Shown here: piece by piece, positions 1 to 12,602 of the stretch | How the letters are laid out: every line of letters starts with the position of its first letter | How positions within the stretch are numbered: position 1 is the first letter of the stretch | Assembly (NCBI GenBank): GCA_930367205.1 | Contig: OV884011.1 | Span: forward strand, 111,405,139 to 111,469,138 | Length of the DNA stretch: 64,000 nt | DNA from: Acanthosoma haemorrhoidale | Lineage: Eukaryota > Arthropoda > Insecta > Hemiptera > Acanthosomatidae | Direction of reading: 5' to 3' | Made by a program: the position numbers and the translations under genes | Notes under the pieces: generated by a model | The model's database searches: none | The model's input: the letters and a program-made list of their open reading frames with translations, nothing else | What the model was told of the DNA's origin: nothing

Positions 1-36
1 CCCTCATCCTTAATCTTAAAAAAAACAAAACAAAAC
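1..36 (+). mobile_element. LINE-B 3' end with A-rich tail (partial copy cut by window edge)
   Basis: The first ~18 bases match the end of the LINE-B 3' UTR seen in reverse complement near 12,975-13,005 (CCTCATCCTTAATCTTA). An A-rich tail with C interruptions follows. Only the terminus of the copy is inside the window. Confidence 0.6.
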
Positions 37-39
37 TTA

Positions 40-485
40 TAGACTTACTACTCTCTCCAGCATCTCATCACAAGCCCGGCTATATCCCTGAGGCTGAAAC
101 TGCTCATATATCAGAGCGTCCTGAGGCCAGCACTGCTGTTTGGAATTCCGCTTTTCCGTTTTCTCCACACCAGCACCATAACTAGACTACAGAGCTTCCA
201 GAACAACGCCCGAACTGCGCACTGCACTATGGCATACCTGAGCTTGCGCTACATGCCTAGAGAGACTCTAGGCTCAGCCTTCAGTGGACTCTCACCACTG
301 CACCGCAACATTTCCACCTCTACCGAGGCTTCCCACACTCCTTAATTCCCTCACTCCACCTTCAAACACGTACTCCTAGGAAAAGGATCCGCTCACCCCA
401 AATAAATTCCTTTATTTTTCCCTTTTCCATAATCTTAAAAAATTTGGGAGCTAACAAAAAACAAACAAAAAAAAACAAAAAAACT
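40..485 (+). mobile_element. LINE-B (Jockey-clade) relic: RT C-terminus and 3' UTR
   Basis: Bases ~95-200 translate, with frame breaks, to the post-RT motif of Jockey-clade LINEs (LSLRLKLLIYQSVLRPALL, then a PLF block). The same motif is in the longer LINE-B ORF at 41,006-42,304. The part after ~275 is the LINE-B 3' UTR (cactcctt...ggatccgctcacccc...gggagctaac) followed by an A-rich tail to ~485. The ORF is broken by frameshifts, so this is a dead 5'-truncated copy. Confidence 0.75.
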
Positions 486-2000
486 ATATTAGACAGATGC
501 TGACAATAGTGGTGCGGGTCGTTCATGATTTAGGCGGTGAATACCCGAACAAAGGAAACTATTATTAACAACTCCAACAGTAAGATTACGACAAAATACT
601 CGGGGTTATTTGTTAACACCGGGCAAAATGCCGCTAAAGGGCCTTATTATCGATGAAGGATTCTCGTTGAAGTTCCGACCGCTGAAAATTCTCATGCAGA
701 CTGATTATGAAGGTATTTAGAAAAGGGGGTGGACAAAGATCAACGCCCAGGCAGACGGGCAAACATTGACTAAGAGATGCACGCTAATGAAATATTACTT
801 TCTGGTTTAGAAATTAAACAAACAAAAGAGGGATGACTGTACCAGATTAGATTTGATAGTAGATCCTGTTATTTACGCTAAATTCCGAGGATATGACAAA
901 ATATTAGTACATAATTTATTTTACGTAGTGAAAAGGCAGAATGTAATTTTATCACAATAATGAAGTTGCTTATTCAATACTTAGTGAAGATGAGATCCTT
1001 AAATGAACCTTGTCTGATTTAAACAAAACCTATGTGGGTAAACATATTTGTATTTTCTAGTAAAAATGACCGTTTGAGGTTCAGGATTTCATTAACTAAA
1101 AAAAAATTAGTTATCTGTGTAATGCCATGCAATTAAGTGATGATCTTACTAAATACTACCTCTTGATTTATACCGTAAGTTTTATGGCATTATTTTTATT
1201 AGCATACAAATCTAGTTATCGATACTATGGATGTGAGTTGGGCACCTTGGCGACAGCTGTTCTAATAACATATTTAAAAAAAAAGTTGTCATTAATTTGG
1301 TTTTATCTCATTTTCCCCCCCAACACATTGAAAATATTATCAATCAGCACGTCGTTATCATTAATTTGACAACTCACGTAATCTAATAGACAAATACGAT
1401 TGTTTTATTACTAAGTAATTAAATAATTATGACATGCTGTATTTGACATGGGTTTTGTTTTTAGCATCATTGGAGTATTATATGAATCATACAAAACATA
1501 ACACCTATTTGCAAAACGCTAACTTGAACTTGTAAACACGAATTTAACGATAGTCATTAAGACATTGTGTGATTTACATGTTAAAAAAAACGAACAAAAA
1601 ACAACAAAAAATATACACGGGGACGAGATCTTCAATTTGATACTCTACAGAATATGATGCAAAAGTACTTATATTTTTATCACAAAGTAATTAATTAATA
1701 ACTAACCCTTAATCATGTTTTGTGAGTTCGAAAATATTTTATTTGTCGTTGAACCAAATTAAATCTTTGTGTCATTGCCATGTTTATATATAAAAAGGTG
1801 GCAATAAATGGTCTCCGATTCAAAAATAAAATTAACCAAGTCCTAAAAAACCAAAATAAAATAGCACAACCACTATTGAACTAGAGCCCTTATCATGTTT
1901 ATTTCGACTTGACGCTCTTATTTGCTAGAAGAACAGTAGGAGCTAGTCATTACTCATTACTGTACTACTGTAGTTTTCTTGCCTCAGTAATAATAATTAA
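486..2000. other. AT-rich intergenic DNA, no gene seen
   Basis: The only ORF of any length (1127-1369, 80 aa) is low-complexity and hydrophobic and resembles nothing I know. The final 11 bases (1990-2000, ATAATAATTAA) are the left TSD of the next LINE copy. Confidence 0.5.
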
Positions 2001-2766
2001 CAAACAACTTTATGATGAAATTACAATCTGCCTTTACTTAATAGGCAATAAATAATTGAGGTAAGTGTTTTCATTCATACCATATTTACAATTCATCATT
2101 CGCTCGCACATTTATACAATATATACAAACATTTACAAACAGCCCAGGGGCCCCCCAAGTCCACACGGTTGTTGCCTCCCTCGCAAGCAAAAGAGGAAGC
2201 GGATTCTTGGGAAGTCCCCCACGCTCCCCCACCAGCCACGTCACCGGATACGAGCCAGTAGAGGCTGACGAAGAGCGCGAGAGCCACATACGCTCAGGAC
2301 ATGATTGGAGAAACTGGCCATTGCCAGGACTCCCACTGTTGCGCATTTATAGTAGGTCACGAGGCCACTGCCGTTTCAGTCTCCGAGGAGGATTATAGGG
2401 ATGAGTGGAGCAGTGCAATGACTGTGCTACGGGATTAGGGTGGTTTAGATAGGTTACTATGGAATTTCATGAATTTGGAAGGGATGAGTTCAAGAATGTA
2501 GGGTATATTAAGATCATTATGAAGGGTTTTGTTGGTGACGTAATAGGGAGCATTTACTATTGTTCTCAGGACTTTTGATTGAAAGGATTGGATGCGCTTG
2601 ATGTTCGACTTTTTTGCTGTCCCCCATAGCTCTATTCCATGTGTCCAGATTGGCTTAAGTATAACTTTGTAAATAAGTAGTTTATTTTCTATTGAGAGAT
2701 GGGATATCCTTCGAAGTAGTCTGTACAGTAGTCCAAAGCGTCTGTTTAGTTCTTGTCTTTTTAGTG
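2001..2766 (-). mobile_element. LINE-A (Jockey-clade), 5'-truncated, with 11-bp TSD
   Basis: Read on the minus strand, ~2395-2766 encodes the C-terminal part of a Jockey-clade reverse transcriptase, including the LSIENKLLIYKVILKPIWT and RTIVNAPYYV blocks. The 3' UTR (2001-2395) follows and ends in an AATAAA-like signal with a GTTG-type tail instead of poly(A). The copy is flanked by the direct repeat ATAATAATTAA (1990-2000 and 2767-2777), the TSD expected from target-primed reverse transcription. It begins inside the RT C-terminal region, so it is a dead-on-arrival copy. The reading frame is largely kept, suggesting a moderate age. Confidence 0.85.
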
Positions 2767-2801
2767 ATAATAATTAATAATACAAATAATAGCAAGGTTT
2801 A

Positions 2802-2914
2802 ACGAGGGTGGTCTGAAAAGTTTCCGACCTAACAAAGCTTTTATTTCACTACCTTTTATTTATTTTATAAGTATCTTCATGTTGAGGTCGGAAACTTTTC
2901 AGACCACCTGTATA
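2802..2914. mobile_element. MITE with perfect 24-bp terminal inverted repeats (mariner-like ends)
   Basis: 2807-2830 is the exact reverse complement of 2885-2908, starting GGTGGTCTGAAAAGTTTCCG. The left arm can be extended outward to ACGAGGGTGG preceded by TA, which resembles mariner termini and a TA target duplication. The right outer bases have diverged (ccacctgtaTA). The AT-rich core between the arms is ~54 bp with no coding capacity. Assignment to a mariner-type non-autonomous element is inferred from the ends. Confidence 0.75.
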
Positions 2915-4400
2915 CAGGCTCTCCCCTTCTCAACTGTAAAACTGCCCCAATTCCGTATCTTGCTGGATTAAAACAGAAATATGAATAGTTTATTTTTCAT
3001 TATTAACAGTAATAAAGTTATATCCGGAAGGATGCTATGAATTTGTAAGTTGTTGGTTCACAATCTTTAATAATTTCTACCTTTACCTTTCCTCGGGAAA
3101 TTTCTCTGTCGATTGTGTACAAAACATTATCTTGTTTCTGCCTCAACTGACAATCATTCACATTTTTTGATCTGAAGCTATTGCCGAACTCATATGGAAA
3201 GGCTCTACTTCCGAACAGGTACGTGGCAAGAGCCTTTCTTTTTGGATAATATTATCCCTTCAATAGTACTGGTTAAAGCTGATTCAATCGATTTTAGATA
3301 TCATTTGAGTTTCATTGATATTTTTTCTTATTAATTGATAACTATCGCCATTGGATCAATTCATGTCTGCTTCATTGTTCTGCCCTAGTAGTCACAGGAT
3401 ACACCTCCCTGAAGCCTAGTTTAGTAACTTAGCTTACTGTATCCTAGCTATGTAAATCGACAGAATAATGTCATATACTGCAAACCTAATTCATAGATAC
3501 GTTAAGAAAGTGTTTGTTACTCACTGAATTTTAGCTTTTTGAGCTACTGTTGTTAGTCGAAATACAATTATAGTATCAAAGTATAGAAGAATAAAAAACT
3601 CCCTAAAGTTTCTCAAGTCTTAACTGAAACGTAAGAATTCAAATTGATTCCAAGAGATTAAAGAGGGGTTAGCGCAAAAAATAAATTAGAAGAAATTAAA
3701 TGTTGGGTCACAACTGAGGAAATCACTTATTTAGTGTCTTTCAAGTCAATTGCGATGTTCATGATTTTTAGCTATTAACATTTTTTTTTTCCACAATGGT
3801 CGATGATGTTTTGTAAGTGAATTGTTTAGTAAAAAGTTTTTGGGGTAAAAATGGCATTTAGTTTTTTTTTTTTTCCAAATTGGTAAAGCAGACCGATTCC
3901 GACTCGTTGATATATTTCAGATAACGAAGTTATTTTACTTCTAGCTTGAAGTTAGAAACTGGTTGAAAACAAAAGTAGTACTTATCACGAAAGCTCTTTT
4001 ATTACAGCAAATAATTAAAAATCCAGGCACGTTCAGTTTTTTTTTCAGAAAGTCAATATCTGTGTGAATGAAGAATTATAAAACTTAGTCGTCATCTTCA
4101 CGACAATTGATTACTAGAGACGAGGTTGTGTTAAAATTTTTAATGAATTTATAGTGAACGTTAACGATAAAAACACATGGATTTTAAATAGGAAATTTCA
4201 TCCATATTTTTTTTTCACGCGCTTGAAGTAAATGAATTAGAGAAAAGTAACCTAATAAGATTGCTTTACAAATCTAAGACTACTAAAAATATTCACTATA
4301 TGAGAAATAATGGAAGTTCTGTGAGTTTTGCTACATACAGAATATTTTCTGTACAAATTTAATCTTTTATTGATAAATGTAAAATGCTTGTAAAGCATGA
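2915..4400. other. AT-rich intergenic DNA, no gene seen
   Basis: No ORF of note and no recognisable repeat. There are several short A or T runs. Confidence 0.45.
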
Positions 4401-6172
4401 TGGATGCTAACTCATTCACTAGTGACCTTCGGAATAGTTTCCTTTTTCAACAGATACTCGATTCATGCTTTGCTGTCTGCACTCACACGGAAACATTGCT
4501 CCACTATCTCTCCTGGCACAGCCACTTATTGGCCATCTGATCCCAACCGAAGTCCTGATCTCCTTGACTTATTTTTCTAATATACTTTAGGAAAGCTAAA
4601 TTGTTTATTTACACGTCTCGACGACATCTCCTCCGATCATCCACAAACTGCACCCTTCTTCATTTATTAGGGACCCAGTTGATTGGTACCACTTCCACCA
4701 GATTCTTACAGATTCTGTAGACCTCAAAGTACCTCTGAAAACATCCCAAGACCTAGATGATGCAGTGCATTCGTTCACTACTCTGATCCAGAGGTCGGCC
4801 TGGGAGACATCGTCACCCCACCGTCATCTGAAAATTCACAATCAAAATCCTTTACCTCAGCATCTCAAAGACCTAATACAACCCAAACGCCGCTCCAGAA
4901 CAGTGTGGCAAAGATCCCGACAATCCTCCTGATCGTTGCTCATACAATCAATGCTGCAGATTGGTAAAGCGGTAATTGGCATCCTTCCATTCCGATTCTT
5001 TTAATTCCTATCTATCCTCTCTGTATACCAGGAATAACTCCTAGTGGAATATAAAAGTTAAATAAAAATTTTTAAAAAATTTAATTAAAAGTGGAATTCG
5101 AAAATATCATCCTGTTTCATACTCCGCCATAATGATTGGACCTGGGCGGCTTTAGATGGCGAAAGGTCGGACGAATTCACATTGGATATTTCCCGTATCT
5201 TCAATTCTCACCTCACTCTTGAAAACAATACTCATCGCATAACTGTTAAAGATTTCCTCACTTCACCTATCACTAAAAATTACATTACAGAAAGTCTTCC
5301 GCATATAATATACTTACTCCTTGAATTCTCCAACAACTTCCTCCTAAAGCCATAATCTTCCTAACCTACATATAGAATTGCGTTATACGAACGACGCACT
5401 TTCCTTTCTGGAAACATTCCTACTCACCAGTTTGGTTTCCGTCAACTACACTGCTCACTAGTTTTTTAAAATTGTATTTCTCTTCCTGTATCCGAGACAG
5501 TTCGGTATTTTGGCTTCCATCTCGACAAAAGACTGACATGGAACCCACACACGAGGCTCAAAAGACAAGAACTAAACAGACACTTTGGACAACTGTGCAG
5601 ACTACTTTGAAGGACATTTCATCTCTCAATAGAAAATAAATTGCTAATCTACAAAGTTATACCTAAGCCAACCTGGACATACGGAATAGAACAATGGGGG
5701 ACTGCAAAAACGTCGAACATCATTCTCATACAATCCTTTCAATCAAAAGTCCTGAGAACAATAGTAAATGCCCCTTATTACGTCAGCAACAAAACCCTTC
5801 AAAATGATCTTAATATTCCCTACTTTCCCGAACCACCCTAAACCCTTAGCACATTCATTGCACTCAAACTTGAGGAAAGCTCTATTGAGGAACGACTCTG
5901 AAACGAATAAAATTCATACCTCATATGTACAGCCTCCACTGGCTCGTGCCCAGTGACGCGGCTGACGGAGGTGCCTGGAGGACTTCCCAAGACTATTTTT
6001 TCCTTCGCGAGGTTACAACCATGTGGACATGGCAGGTCTCTGGGCTGCTTGTAAATACTGTATAAATGAAAATTGTAAATATGGTATGAATGAGATCATT
6101 TATCACAATTACTTATTGCCCAATGAGGTAGATTGTTATTTTATCATAATAAAGTTGTTGTTGGTGTCCTAT
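4400..6172 (+). mobile_element. LINE-A relic: endonuclease end, decayed RT, RT C-terminus, 3' UTR
   Basis: This is the longest LINE-A copy in the window and is heavily mutated. At ~4522-4580 it encodes the endonuclease motif YWPSDPNRSPDLLDLFF, and near 4615-4640 LDDISSDHPQ, both typical of the Jockey-clade AP endonuclease C-terminus. At ~5425-5450 HQFGFR marks reverse transcriptase. Much of the RT core is deleted or unrecognisable. From ~5505 the post-RT region follows (FGFHLDKRLTW, LLIYKVIPKPTWTYGIE, RTIVNAPYYVSNKTL), with a frameshift after ~5840. The 3' UTR runs to ~6172 and ends CATAATAAAGTTGTTG. Stops and frameshifts throughout show it is dead. Confidence 0.8.
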
Positions 6173-7543
6173 AAATTGTATCTTTACTTAAGGAAAAAGG
6201 AGGAATGGATCTGTGAAGACTTTCTTGTACGGGAAGATTACCAATTTAGTAGCAAGTGCTTTTTTTTTCTTCTTTAAATAATTTCTAAACAGTAATAATA
6301 ATTATATTAGTACATTTTTTCTTCAGGTTTTAATTGGCTTAAAACCTAGAATAATTTATCAACATTGGAAATAGGTGGCTTCCGATTTACTTTTGTCCTA
6401 ACTAGAAGTATATAAGGCGAAAAACTATAATAAAAAAAATGTAATAAGAATAACGTTAATTTTTTTTTATAATATTTACTAACAATCATGCATGGCTTGT
6501 TGAAAAACAGAGATAAAATGAAAGAAAAAACCTAGAGAAGGAAATGAGGGTGTAATTAGGAGAACAAAATAAATTCATGAATGAAAATTATAAATGTTTG
6601 GACTTTAATAAAAAATATTCTTTTAAGGATAAGACATAAACCTATATTCGTTAATTAGGCTTTGTAAACCCCTCTTTATGTTTTTGTGAATACATACTCC
6701 CATGTCACTAGTTATGATAAACTCATCACATTTTCTTTTCATATTCGTTCCCTGGTACGAGAGAATGGAAGGTGGATCCACATATTGAGTTTTTATACTT
6801 TTTTTTTAGGTGGTTTGAATACGTGTTCGTTACTAAACCTCAATGGCTCATTTAATGACCCATTAATCTAATCAAAAGTAACTTGTGTATGCAATGCTAT
6901 GGCGTGTCTTCCCAGTGGACCAAGGTAACCAGATGTCAAGAGGATTAAAGCCTGACTACAGCAAACTTACGTCATCAGACAGCTGATGTAATTTCCAAGT
7001 TATAATCTTATGTTTGAGCTGAAACCTAATATTCATCTGTCATAAACTAATATACAGACAATAGATTTTACCTAAAAGCAAACGACTTGACAGAGTAATT
7101 GACACAATTAATTCAAGAAACTGGCAAGTTCCTTACACACCGTCCAGCACAGAAGGTAGAAGAAAATGATTACTGGCATCATTCTATAAATTATTTTCAG
7201 TATATACCTATATACTTTGTTTTACTTCATAATATTTAAATTATATATTTAATGATACTTATACGAATCGAAGTTGTTGTTTGGATTGTGTGCAAATAAA
7301 CTATCACAGAAAGGTATAAAATACTTCGGAAATTAGAAAAATAGTCGTAATGATGAAATATTAGGCACTTCAGTAGAATATAATAACTGACCGAATTGGT
7401 ATTAGACAGAATTTATTTAACCATGGATAACTACATTGGTCCTCTGAGTACAGCAAGTGTCACTAAACATGTATGTAACATATGCATCAAAATATGAAAT
7501 TTCATTCATGTTCTGTCCCCCTAATTTATCAGAAAATCAAATT
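6173..7543. other. AT-rich intergenic DNA, no gene seen
   Basis: A short ORF at 6686-6871 (61 aa) has no recognisable domain. Nothing else is apparent. Confidence 0.45.
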
Positions 7544-7553
7544 AAAAGAATAT

Positions 7554-7815
7554 AACCAAAACAGCCGTATCACGTGATATGGCAGATGGAGGAGCGTGGG
7601 GTCTTTCCAAGACTCTGCTTTCTCTTTCGCGAGGGAGGGAGGTGAAACACAATGTGGATTTGGGAGGTCTCTGGGGTGTTTGTAAATGCTGTGTGAATGA
7701 ACGAATGAATGAAGAATTGTAAATTCTCCATTAATAAGAACATTGATCGCAATCACTTATTGTCCAATAAAGCAGATTGTAATTTTATCAAAACAAAGAA
7801 ATTTATATATATAAA
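7554..7815 (+). mobile_element. LINE-A 3' UTR fragment (TA-type tail)
   Basis: The sequence matches the LINE-A 3' UTR (CTTTCTCTTTCGCGAGGGAG; ...CAGATTGTAATTTTATC). It ends in AAATTTATATATATAAAA instead of the GTTG tail seen elsewhere. The imperfect direct repeat AAAAGAATRT (7544-7553 and 7816-7825, 9 of 10) is the probable TSD. The copy begins inside the 3' UTR and has no coding sequence. Confidence 0.75.
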
Positions 7816-7825
7816 AAAAGAATGT

Positions 7826-9597
7826 GAAGTAACAGCGGGGTCGTGTTAATTTTGTTGCCAAGATCACCAAAATTATGTTTGAGTCCTTAAGACATTATGA
7901 AATTTACAAATTGTAGTTGTTTAGTGATCGTTGATCGGCCTGTTTATGACGTACGTGTTCCAAGTTAAGTTTTCTCCCTTCGGTCATCACCGCGTACCTG
8001 CAGGGACCTCTTCCAGTTCTTGAACCAATGTTTATATATATTTATTTATTTTAAGATTTTCACGTGATGATTAGGCATTATTTCTTTTGATGAGAAATGT
8101 AAATTAATTTCATTAATCCTTCTTCTTTTTGTTTTTATAAATACTTTTTTTGTAATACTTTCTTCCATCGCATATTTAATAGGACATCAGACGACAAAAT
8201 ACGACCCAACAATTTGTTGCAAATACATAAGGTAATGGGAACACAGAAAAGAAGTTTAAAAACCGCTATAATATATTCATCAAAGGCGATAAGCACTAAA
8301 TAATTGTTCTAAATAGTTGTGTCTCTCCATCTCGCAACTAAATAAAAATCACTGACACGCTCCAACAATTACCCAAGGGAGAGGCCCAAAGGAAATTAAA
8401 AAGAAAAATGTAAAATTTTCAGGTTTTCATCACAGATAACATTTATTCGGCTTGCTGAAAACATGAAGAGCTGATCAGATAGGGCGAACAAACACAATGG
8501 CTCCTACAAGGAAGCAAGAGAAATCCCCTTATCTAGCCGACTATTTAATTAGGTCTAATCTCCAAGAGTAGAGCTACTCCACTTCAGTCAGCTGTTGTTA
8601 GTGCTTATAAAGTGCTTAGGGATTGTCGTTAGCTTAAGTGCTGTCCTCGGCCGATAAGTACTCATCGGAAGCCAATGGTTGAGATAGGTTCAGAGGGCAG
8701 CCAGTGAAACCCTTGAGCGGGCAAGATCAAGCGTGTGGCTTACATGTCACAGCCTTACCAAGCGCGTCTAATTTGTATGATTTAAGTGTTAGCTCTGCTC
8801 GTTGAGGATCATCTTTTGAACTGTATGTCTGTCTGTATATTCCACAACAACTCAAAATATGGTGATTAAGTTTTGGTTGAAAAAAAACTTTCCTAAAACT
8901 TATATGATTAGTCAAGTCAGAAATTGTTTCAAATCTGATTTTTTCACAAGTTTGAAGTCAAAGAAGTAGGGAGCTATACCAAACAGTAATGTTTTCAAAA
9001 TTACATTTACAATTCAAATCGCGTTTTTGATACGGTCGTAAAGTTTTTTGTATTTATTTTTTGTTGAAAAAAGTAGGGCAAAAAATAACAAGAAATATTT
9101 TTAAAAAAATACTTAATAGTGTTTTAACTATAATTAAGTAGTTTTCTAATAAAAACAAGTTGAGTTACAAAAGTATGCTCTTGATATATCTCTTAGTATC
9201 TTCTCCAGCTCTGAAATCGAACTCCTCTAATTCCCTGTTACACATGAGCACTATGATAGACACAGAATCTTCTCCAGATACCAGGAGCTATGTCCAAACG
9301 ATCTGTGCAGTATCAAACGATCTGTATAGTAATCAAAAAGACGTCCGAGTGATGACGTGGTAAATTATCATCAAAGGGCATTCTAATAAAAATGCATTTT
9401 CCATCGCTGTCAGGACACGATTGAAGGTATTAAAGTGAAAATTATAACAGTGCCCACGTGAATGGCATATTTCCGGTGAACTATGGCTGGTTTGCTAAGT
9501 ATTTTGCAGTTTCACTTTAAGTTAGCTCATATTAATATAAATTTGTATATATAATATATAAACTATCCTATGATGATGATTAAAACTTTTAGTGAAT
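7826..9597. other. AT-rich intergenic DNA, no gene seen
   Basis: Small ORFs at 8727-8915 (minus) and 9160-9363 (plus) show no known motif. Confidence 0.45.
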
Positions 9598-11285
9598 TAT
9601 TATTTTTATCAACAACCTTATTATGATAAAATTACAATCTGCCTCGTTGGGAAATAAATAATTGTAATAAATGATTTCATTCTTACGGTATTTACAAACA
9701 GCCCAGATATCTCCCAAATCCACATGGTTGTCACCGCCCTCGCATGCGAAAGAGGAAGTGAAGTCTTGGAAAGTCCCACACGCTCTTCCATCGTCACCGG
9801 ATACGAGCCAGCGGAGGCTGACCAAAGCGCGAGAACCACAGACGCTCAGGACATGATTAAAGAAGCTTGTCATTGCTAGGACTCCCACTGTTACGCATTT
9901 ATAGCACCTCATGAGGCCACTGCAGTTTTAGTCTCTGAGGAGCATTATAGGGATAAGTGGTGCAGTGCAAAGACTGTGCTAAGGGATTAGGGTGGTTGGA
10001 TAGGTTACTATGGAATTTCATGAACTTGGAAGGGTTAGCTAGCTTACGTAATAAGAGGCGTTTACTATTATTCTCAGTTCTTTTGATTAAAAGGATTGGA
10101 TACACTTGATGTTCAACATTTTTGCTGTCTTTAGCTCTATTCCGTATATCCAGATTCGCTTAAGTATAACTTTGTAAATTAGTAATTTAATTTCTATTGA
10201 GAGATGGAATGTCCTTTGAAGTGGTCTGTACAGTTGTCCAAAGCGTCTGTTAAGTTCTTGTCTTTTGAGCCTCACGTGTGGGTGCCATGTCAATCTTTTG
10301 TCAAGATGGAAGCCTAAATACTGTACTGTCTCAGACACAGGGAGAGGAATGGAATTTAAAAAAACTAGCGGACAGGACTTGTGGCTTTGTTATGTGGGAA
10401 CGATTTGCTTCATTGACTTTGATTCGAAATTGGTTGCACCAATACTCGATCTCATCAAGGTGTTATTGAAGGTTATGGGATGCTATATCAGGGTCTGAAT
10501 GGGTTGACAGGACTGCAGTGTCATCTGGAAATACAGACTTAGAAGGTATTGGAGATATCGGCGGTGTATAAGTTATAAAGTATGGGACACAGGTCACTGC
10601 CCTGTGGAACTCCTGCCTTTATAGGATAGTAACTAGAATATTCTAAGCCACAGCTGACTTGGAAGAAGCGGTTTGAAATGTAGGACTGTAGGAATAGAAA
10701 AAGGTCTGTGGTAAATATCTTTTAAGCTTGTAAAGCAAACCTGCGTGCCAGACCCTCTCAATTGAGGTATATCCTGAAAGGCTGGTTTCAAGGGCTGAGG
10801 ATATGTGATCACCAACGCGAAGGCTGAGGTGGAGCAGTGGAATGTCATTAACGGAAACCAAACTATGAGTAGAATATAGGTTTTTGAACAAACCCGCCCA
10901 GGACTTTGAATCCGAGAGCTTTGTGAGAGTGAGTTTGTCTTCAATTTCATCAGTTGGTGTGGTCGGATACAGGTTTCTGATCACTACTCGTATCGATATT
11001 TCCTGCTTTAACTGGTAATTATGGAAGTTTTTTTTTTCTAAGCTCTTTAGTTAGAATTTTGGGATGAGGGAGAAATATAAAATATTTAGGGTGATCGGAT
11101 CTTTGTACTAGGACGACCTGCTTGAAGGTGGTGTGAAAGGAGTAAGGAGTGTGGGAATCCTCGGTGGAGGTTGATTGTTACGGTACAGTGGTGAGAGTTC
11201 ACTGGTGGCTGGGAATTATGGAAGTCGGCATTGGTTTCTTCTAAATATTTGATAATGGCCCGATATATATCGTAAGTTGCTCACG
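9598..11285 (-). mobile_element. LINE-A relic: ORF1 piece, RT fragments, 3' UTR; internally deleted
   Basis: On the minus strand the 3' UTR occupies ~9598-9960 and the RT C-terminal region ~9960-10340 (YLGFHLDKRLTWHPHVRLKR). An RT palm piece containing ERVWHAGLLYKLKRYLP lies at ~10,680-10,770. The 5' part at ~10,930-11,240 encodes YQLKQEISIRVVIRNLYPTT, which looks like the C-terminal domain of a Jockey ORF1 (Gag-like) protein, now close to RT fragments. So a large internal deletion has joined ORF1 to RT. A LINE-B piece at 11,029-11,213 interrupts the ORF1 remnant. The 5' limit is uncertain. Confidence 0.75.
11029..11213 (-). mobile_element. LINE-B 3' fragment nested in LINE-A, 12-bp TSD
   Basis: A 185-bp insert begins on the plus strand with a short poly(T), the complement of the poly(A) tail, followed by CTAAGCTCTTTAGTTAG. 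It is flanked by perfect copies of AATTATGGAAGT (11,017-11,028 and 11,214-11,225). It splits the ORF1 remnant of the LINE-A copy, so it is the younger of the two. Its 5' truncation point is within 3 nt of that of the copy at 12,531. Confidence 0.88.
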
Positions 11286-12519
11286 TAAGTTGCCTGCTGA
11301 GACAATTTTAGAGCTGACGTAAGGTATATAAACAGTAGTAGAAGGTGTTTATATGAAGAACGAAATCGAGACATGTTTGTATCACATGTAGCGCATGCGT
11401 GAAATTCTTAGTGAATTAAGAATGGAATATTAAATTTTTTGTACAAATAGTAGTTTAGGAAACTGAGGAGATGTGTACTTATTTCGAATTTTGCCAGGTC
11501 CTGCGCTTGCAAGGAAATGTATGTATATTTGCTTGGTTTGCTTCTTTATCAACTAATATTATGTATTCAGAATGCCACCTTACAGTTTGAATACATAACA
11601 AGGGACCGAAGAACGTGTTCAGCTCATCTTTCATTATAATGCAAGTCGCGAGGCAAATTCGCCTTTTGTTTTTTTATTGATAATTTCCTAAACACATTTA
11701 TTACATTATGTTTATTACATATAATTAAATCATCAAAGCGAATCTAGATGGGATTACAAACCATATTGTTTTCCCTTTTATAACTATATTTTCTAAACAA
11801 ACATCTATCCCAGCCGTAAAAATTGGCGTCTCATTCAGTACCGGATTTAATATAGCAAATTGAACTATTTTCGCCCAAGTAAATGGGAAGAGTAATAAGG
11901 ATGCACACATTTTAATGCTGATCGGTAAGATGAATAATTAATTTCAGTTCGAAGCATTCCAAAACTTTTAGATTATGAAAAGAAATGATAAACCCCATGA
12001 CTTATGATCATTAACTATTTTCCTGAAAATAAGAATCTAATTTAATAGCTGACATAACATTCTCATGAAGTAAGTTAACAATATATAGCCATTTGACTAA
12101 CTGCTTCTAAACTAATCATTGCAATGATCATGGTAATCAGTTTATCACTAACTATCATTTGTGAATATTAAATTTATGGATGGTACCAGAGAGTTCATGA
12201 CGAAGTGACGAGTGAAAAGGGGGGGGGGTTGGGTGTTGAACTGCCATGCATAATTCTCTGATTTCTCTGCCGATGAAATCGTCAAGAAAACTGGTGCTGG
12301 CTGTTTTCCAAGTCGATATCAAATAAATTTGAAATAAATGGGAAGAATACATTTTTTTGTTAATGGTCAAGGTTGACAAGTGATGAGATACCGCTCAGAC
12401 GTTTGTTTGGACTGTAATTATTGTAAGTGTATATCTCTTTGGAAATTACTAAATTGGTTTAAATAATCATTTTTGTACAATAATGATTTTATGATAATAA
12501 TTTGTGCATCTGTGGTTTG
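11286..12519. other. AT-rich intergenic DNA, no gene seen
   Basis: Short ORFs at 11,725-11,910 and 12,155-12,379 (both minus) have no recognisable domain. A G8 run lies near 12,221-12,228. Confidence 0.45.
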
Positions 12520-12528
12520 AGACTGCAT

Positions 12529-12530
<2 letters not shown>

Positions 12531-12602
<72 letters not shown>

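Noticed and set aside
2086..2398. Overlapping ORFs at 2065-2398
   Set aside because: All lie in the LINE-A 3' UTR, and the same frames recur in other LINE-A copies with stops.
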